A stretch of 64,000 nt of DNA. Source: Bacteroides faecichinchillae JCM 17102 (lineage in GTDB: Bacteria; Bacteroidota; Bacteroidia; Bacteroidales; Bacteroidaceae). This document shows positions 62,729 through 64,000 of this stretch, piece by piece; positions within the stretch are counted from its first letter, which is position 1; the number at the start of each line of letters is the position of its first letter. The DNA lies in assembly GCF_000614145.1 (NCBI RefSeq), contig NZ_BAKK01000020.1, positions 1 to 64,000 of the forward strand, read 5' to 3'. The position numbers and the translations under genes were made by a program. The notes under the pieces are model-generated. The model was given only the letters and a program-made list of their open reading frames with translations. It was not told the origin of the DNA and did no database searches.

Positions 62729-64000
62729 ATGGCACAAGGTTCCCGTCAAATACAATCGCAGGCGCAACAGCAGATACAAACGCTCTCGCCCCAGCAGATT
62801 CTGGTCGTGAAATTGTTGGAACTTCCCGCAGTAGAACTGGAGGACCGTATCCATGCTGAGCTATTGGAAAATCCAGCACTTGAAGAGGGTAAAGAAGAGA
62901 CTGCTACGGACGATTATGCCGATGGCGATTCTTCGGAAGATGGAATGGATAATGAAACTAACGATTACGATTCTTTGAGCGATTATCTGACCGAAGATGA
63001 TATTCCCGACTATAAACTTCAGGAGAACAACCGTTCGAGAGATGAACAGGCGGAAGATATCCCGTTTTCCGATTCCACTTCTTTTTATGAAATTCTGAAA
63101 GAACAGTTGCGTGAACGTAACCTGACCGAACATCAGTGTGAACTGGTTGAGTATCTGATCGGTTCGCTGGACGATGACGGTTTGTTGCGTAAATCTTTGG
63201 AAAGTATAGGTGACGAATTAGCTATCTATGCCGGTATCGAATCTACTGAAGAGGAACTGGAAGAAGCATTGTGCATCTTGCAAGACTTTGATCCGGCTGG
63301 TATCGGTGCCCGTTCGCTTCAGGAATGCTTATTGATACAGATCCGACGTAAAAAAGAGGAGGATAAGAACTCTGATCCGCTGTTGGAACTGGAAGAACGC
63401 ATAATTGAGGATTGCTACGAGGAGTTTACCCGGAAACATTGGGAAAAGATGATAAAGAAGTTGGATGTGGATGAGGATGAATTTAAAGAAGCAATTTCAG
63501 AGATTACTAAGCTGAATCCACGTCCGGGTGCTTCGTTGGGAGAGACTATCGGAAGAAACTTGCAACAAATTGTTCCGGACTTTATCGTGGAAACATACGA
63601 TGACGGGACGATTAATCTTAGTCTGAATAACCGGAATGTTCCTGAACTTCGTATGAGTCGTGATTTTACTGAAATGGTGGAAGAACATACCAAAAACAGA
63701 GCGAATCAATCTAAGGAATCCAAAGAAGCCATGATGTTTCTTAAACAGAAGATGGATGCGGCACAGGGATTTATTGATGCCATAAAACAGCGTCAGAATA
63801 CATTGATGACTACCATGCAGGCGATCATTGATCTGCAGCGTTCTTTCTTTCTCGAAGGTGATGAGTCATTGTTGAAACCGATGATCCTGAAAGATGTTGC
63901 TGAAAGAACAGGGTTGGATATTTCGACTATCTCTCGTGTGAGCAACAGTAAATATGCGCAGACCAATTTCGGTATCTATCCGCTGAAGTTCTTCTTTAGT
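62729..64000 (+). CDS. rpoN: RNA polymerase sigma-54 factor, 5' part
   Basis: The gene starts at 62729 (MAQGSRQIQSQAQQQIQTLSPQQ) and continues past the window end. 424 residues are present of the roughly 490 expected. Region I is the Gln/Leu-rich N-terminus (QIQTLSPQQILVVKLLELPAVELEDRIHAELLENPALEEG), region II is the acidic segment (about 55-110), and the core-binding region includes LIGSLDDDGLL, DFDPAGIGARSLQECLLIQI and KLNPRPG. The HTH of region III is partly seen (LKDVAERTGLDISTISRVSNSKYAQT). The RpoN box lies beyond the end. Confidence 0.95.
   Translation, partial: MAQGSRQIQSQAQQQIQTLSPQQILVVKLLELPAVELEDRIHAELLENPALEEGKEETATDDYADGDSSEDGMDNETNDYDSLSDYLTEDDIPDYKLQENNRSRDEQAEDIPFSDSTSFYEILKEQLRERNLTEHQCELVEYLIGSLDDDGLLRKSLESIGDELAIYAGIESTEEELEEALCILQDFDPAGIGARSLQECLLIQIRRKKEEDKNSDPLLELEERIIEDCYEEFTRKHWEKMIKKLDVDEDEFKEAISEITKLNPRPGASLGETIGRNLQQIVPDFIVETYDDGTINLSLNNRNVPELRMSRDFTEMVEEHTKNRANQSKESKEAMMFLKQKMDAAQGFIDAIKQRQNTLMTTMQAIIDLQRSFFLEGDESLLKPMILKDVAERTGLDISTISRVSNSKYAQTNFGIYPLKFFFS

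Overview
The window looks like a low-GC chromosome segment of the genus Bacteroides. The gene content fits: an ExbB-ExbD-ExbD-TonB operon, glycan-degrading lipoproteins, the gadB/glsA/gadC acid-resistance cluster, Ptb-Buk, and a TGS-uridine-kinase-like nucleoside kinase. Many genes are preceded by the Bacteroides-type -7 element TAnnTTTG, sometimes with a TTTG near -33, and Shine-Dalgarno sites are rare. I do not assign a species.

Layout. 1-6.2 kb: a small secreted protein, then a TonB energy-transduction operon with a PstS-like lipoprotein and a TPR protein. 6.3-9.3 kb: an ABC exporter with a GntR/YtrA-type regulator and a membrane-anchored protein. 9.4-17.3 kb: a glycan-degradation cluster with a GH27 alpha-galactosidase, a decayed DUF2961 remnant, a GH106-like rhamnosidase and a GxGYxYP protein, but no SusC/SusD. 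17.4-29.6 kb: a 12.2-kb integrative element in the 3' end of tRNA-Pro(CGG), bounded by an 18-bp direct repeat. 29.6-37.5 kb: tRNA-Pro and tRNA-Phe, the glutamate/GABA acid-resistance cluster, a channel-like protein and two transporters. 37.6-48.1 kb: HIT, GreA, a thioredoxin-fold lipoprotein, PNPase, butyrate kinase and phosphate butyryltransferase, GH16, an S66 peptidase, an M28 peptidase and SufE. 48.2-64 kb: CPBP protease, RibF, a HAD phosphatase, a Ca2+ P-type ATPase, a hybrid-less histidine kinase, rubredoxin, a Na/Pi cotransporter, a nucleoside kinase, a TPR sensor pseudokinase, a DUF2975-XRE pair, Xaa-Pro aminopeptidase, and the start of rpoN, which runs off the window.

The mobile element is the most interesting region. 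It encodes a tyrosine integrase, an excisionase-like HTH protein, a RepA-like AAA ATPase, a zinc-finger/Toprim primase-like protein, a RusA-like resolvase, a GHKL ATPase with a STAS-like partner, a Fic-XRE pair, a lone S24 domain and several unknown proteins. Between the helicase and primase genes lies an 18-bp perfect palindrome flanked by four ACCGT repeats on one side and six TACGG repeats on the other, which is a strong candidate replication origin. A second candidate control site has 12-bp tandem repeats beside AT-rich repeats. I see no relaxase, capsid or terminase gene, so the gene set resembles a replicating satellite or cryptic island more than a self-transmissible element.

Sequence quality. 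At least eleven single-base-type frameshifts interrupt otherwise intact genes, including glsA, the Ca2+ ATPase, the M28 peptidase, the RepA-like ATPase and an MFS transporter. Their spread through unrelated genes points to indel errors in the assembly rather than biological decay. They are annotated as merged genes, with the breakpoint given.
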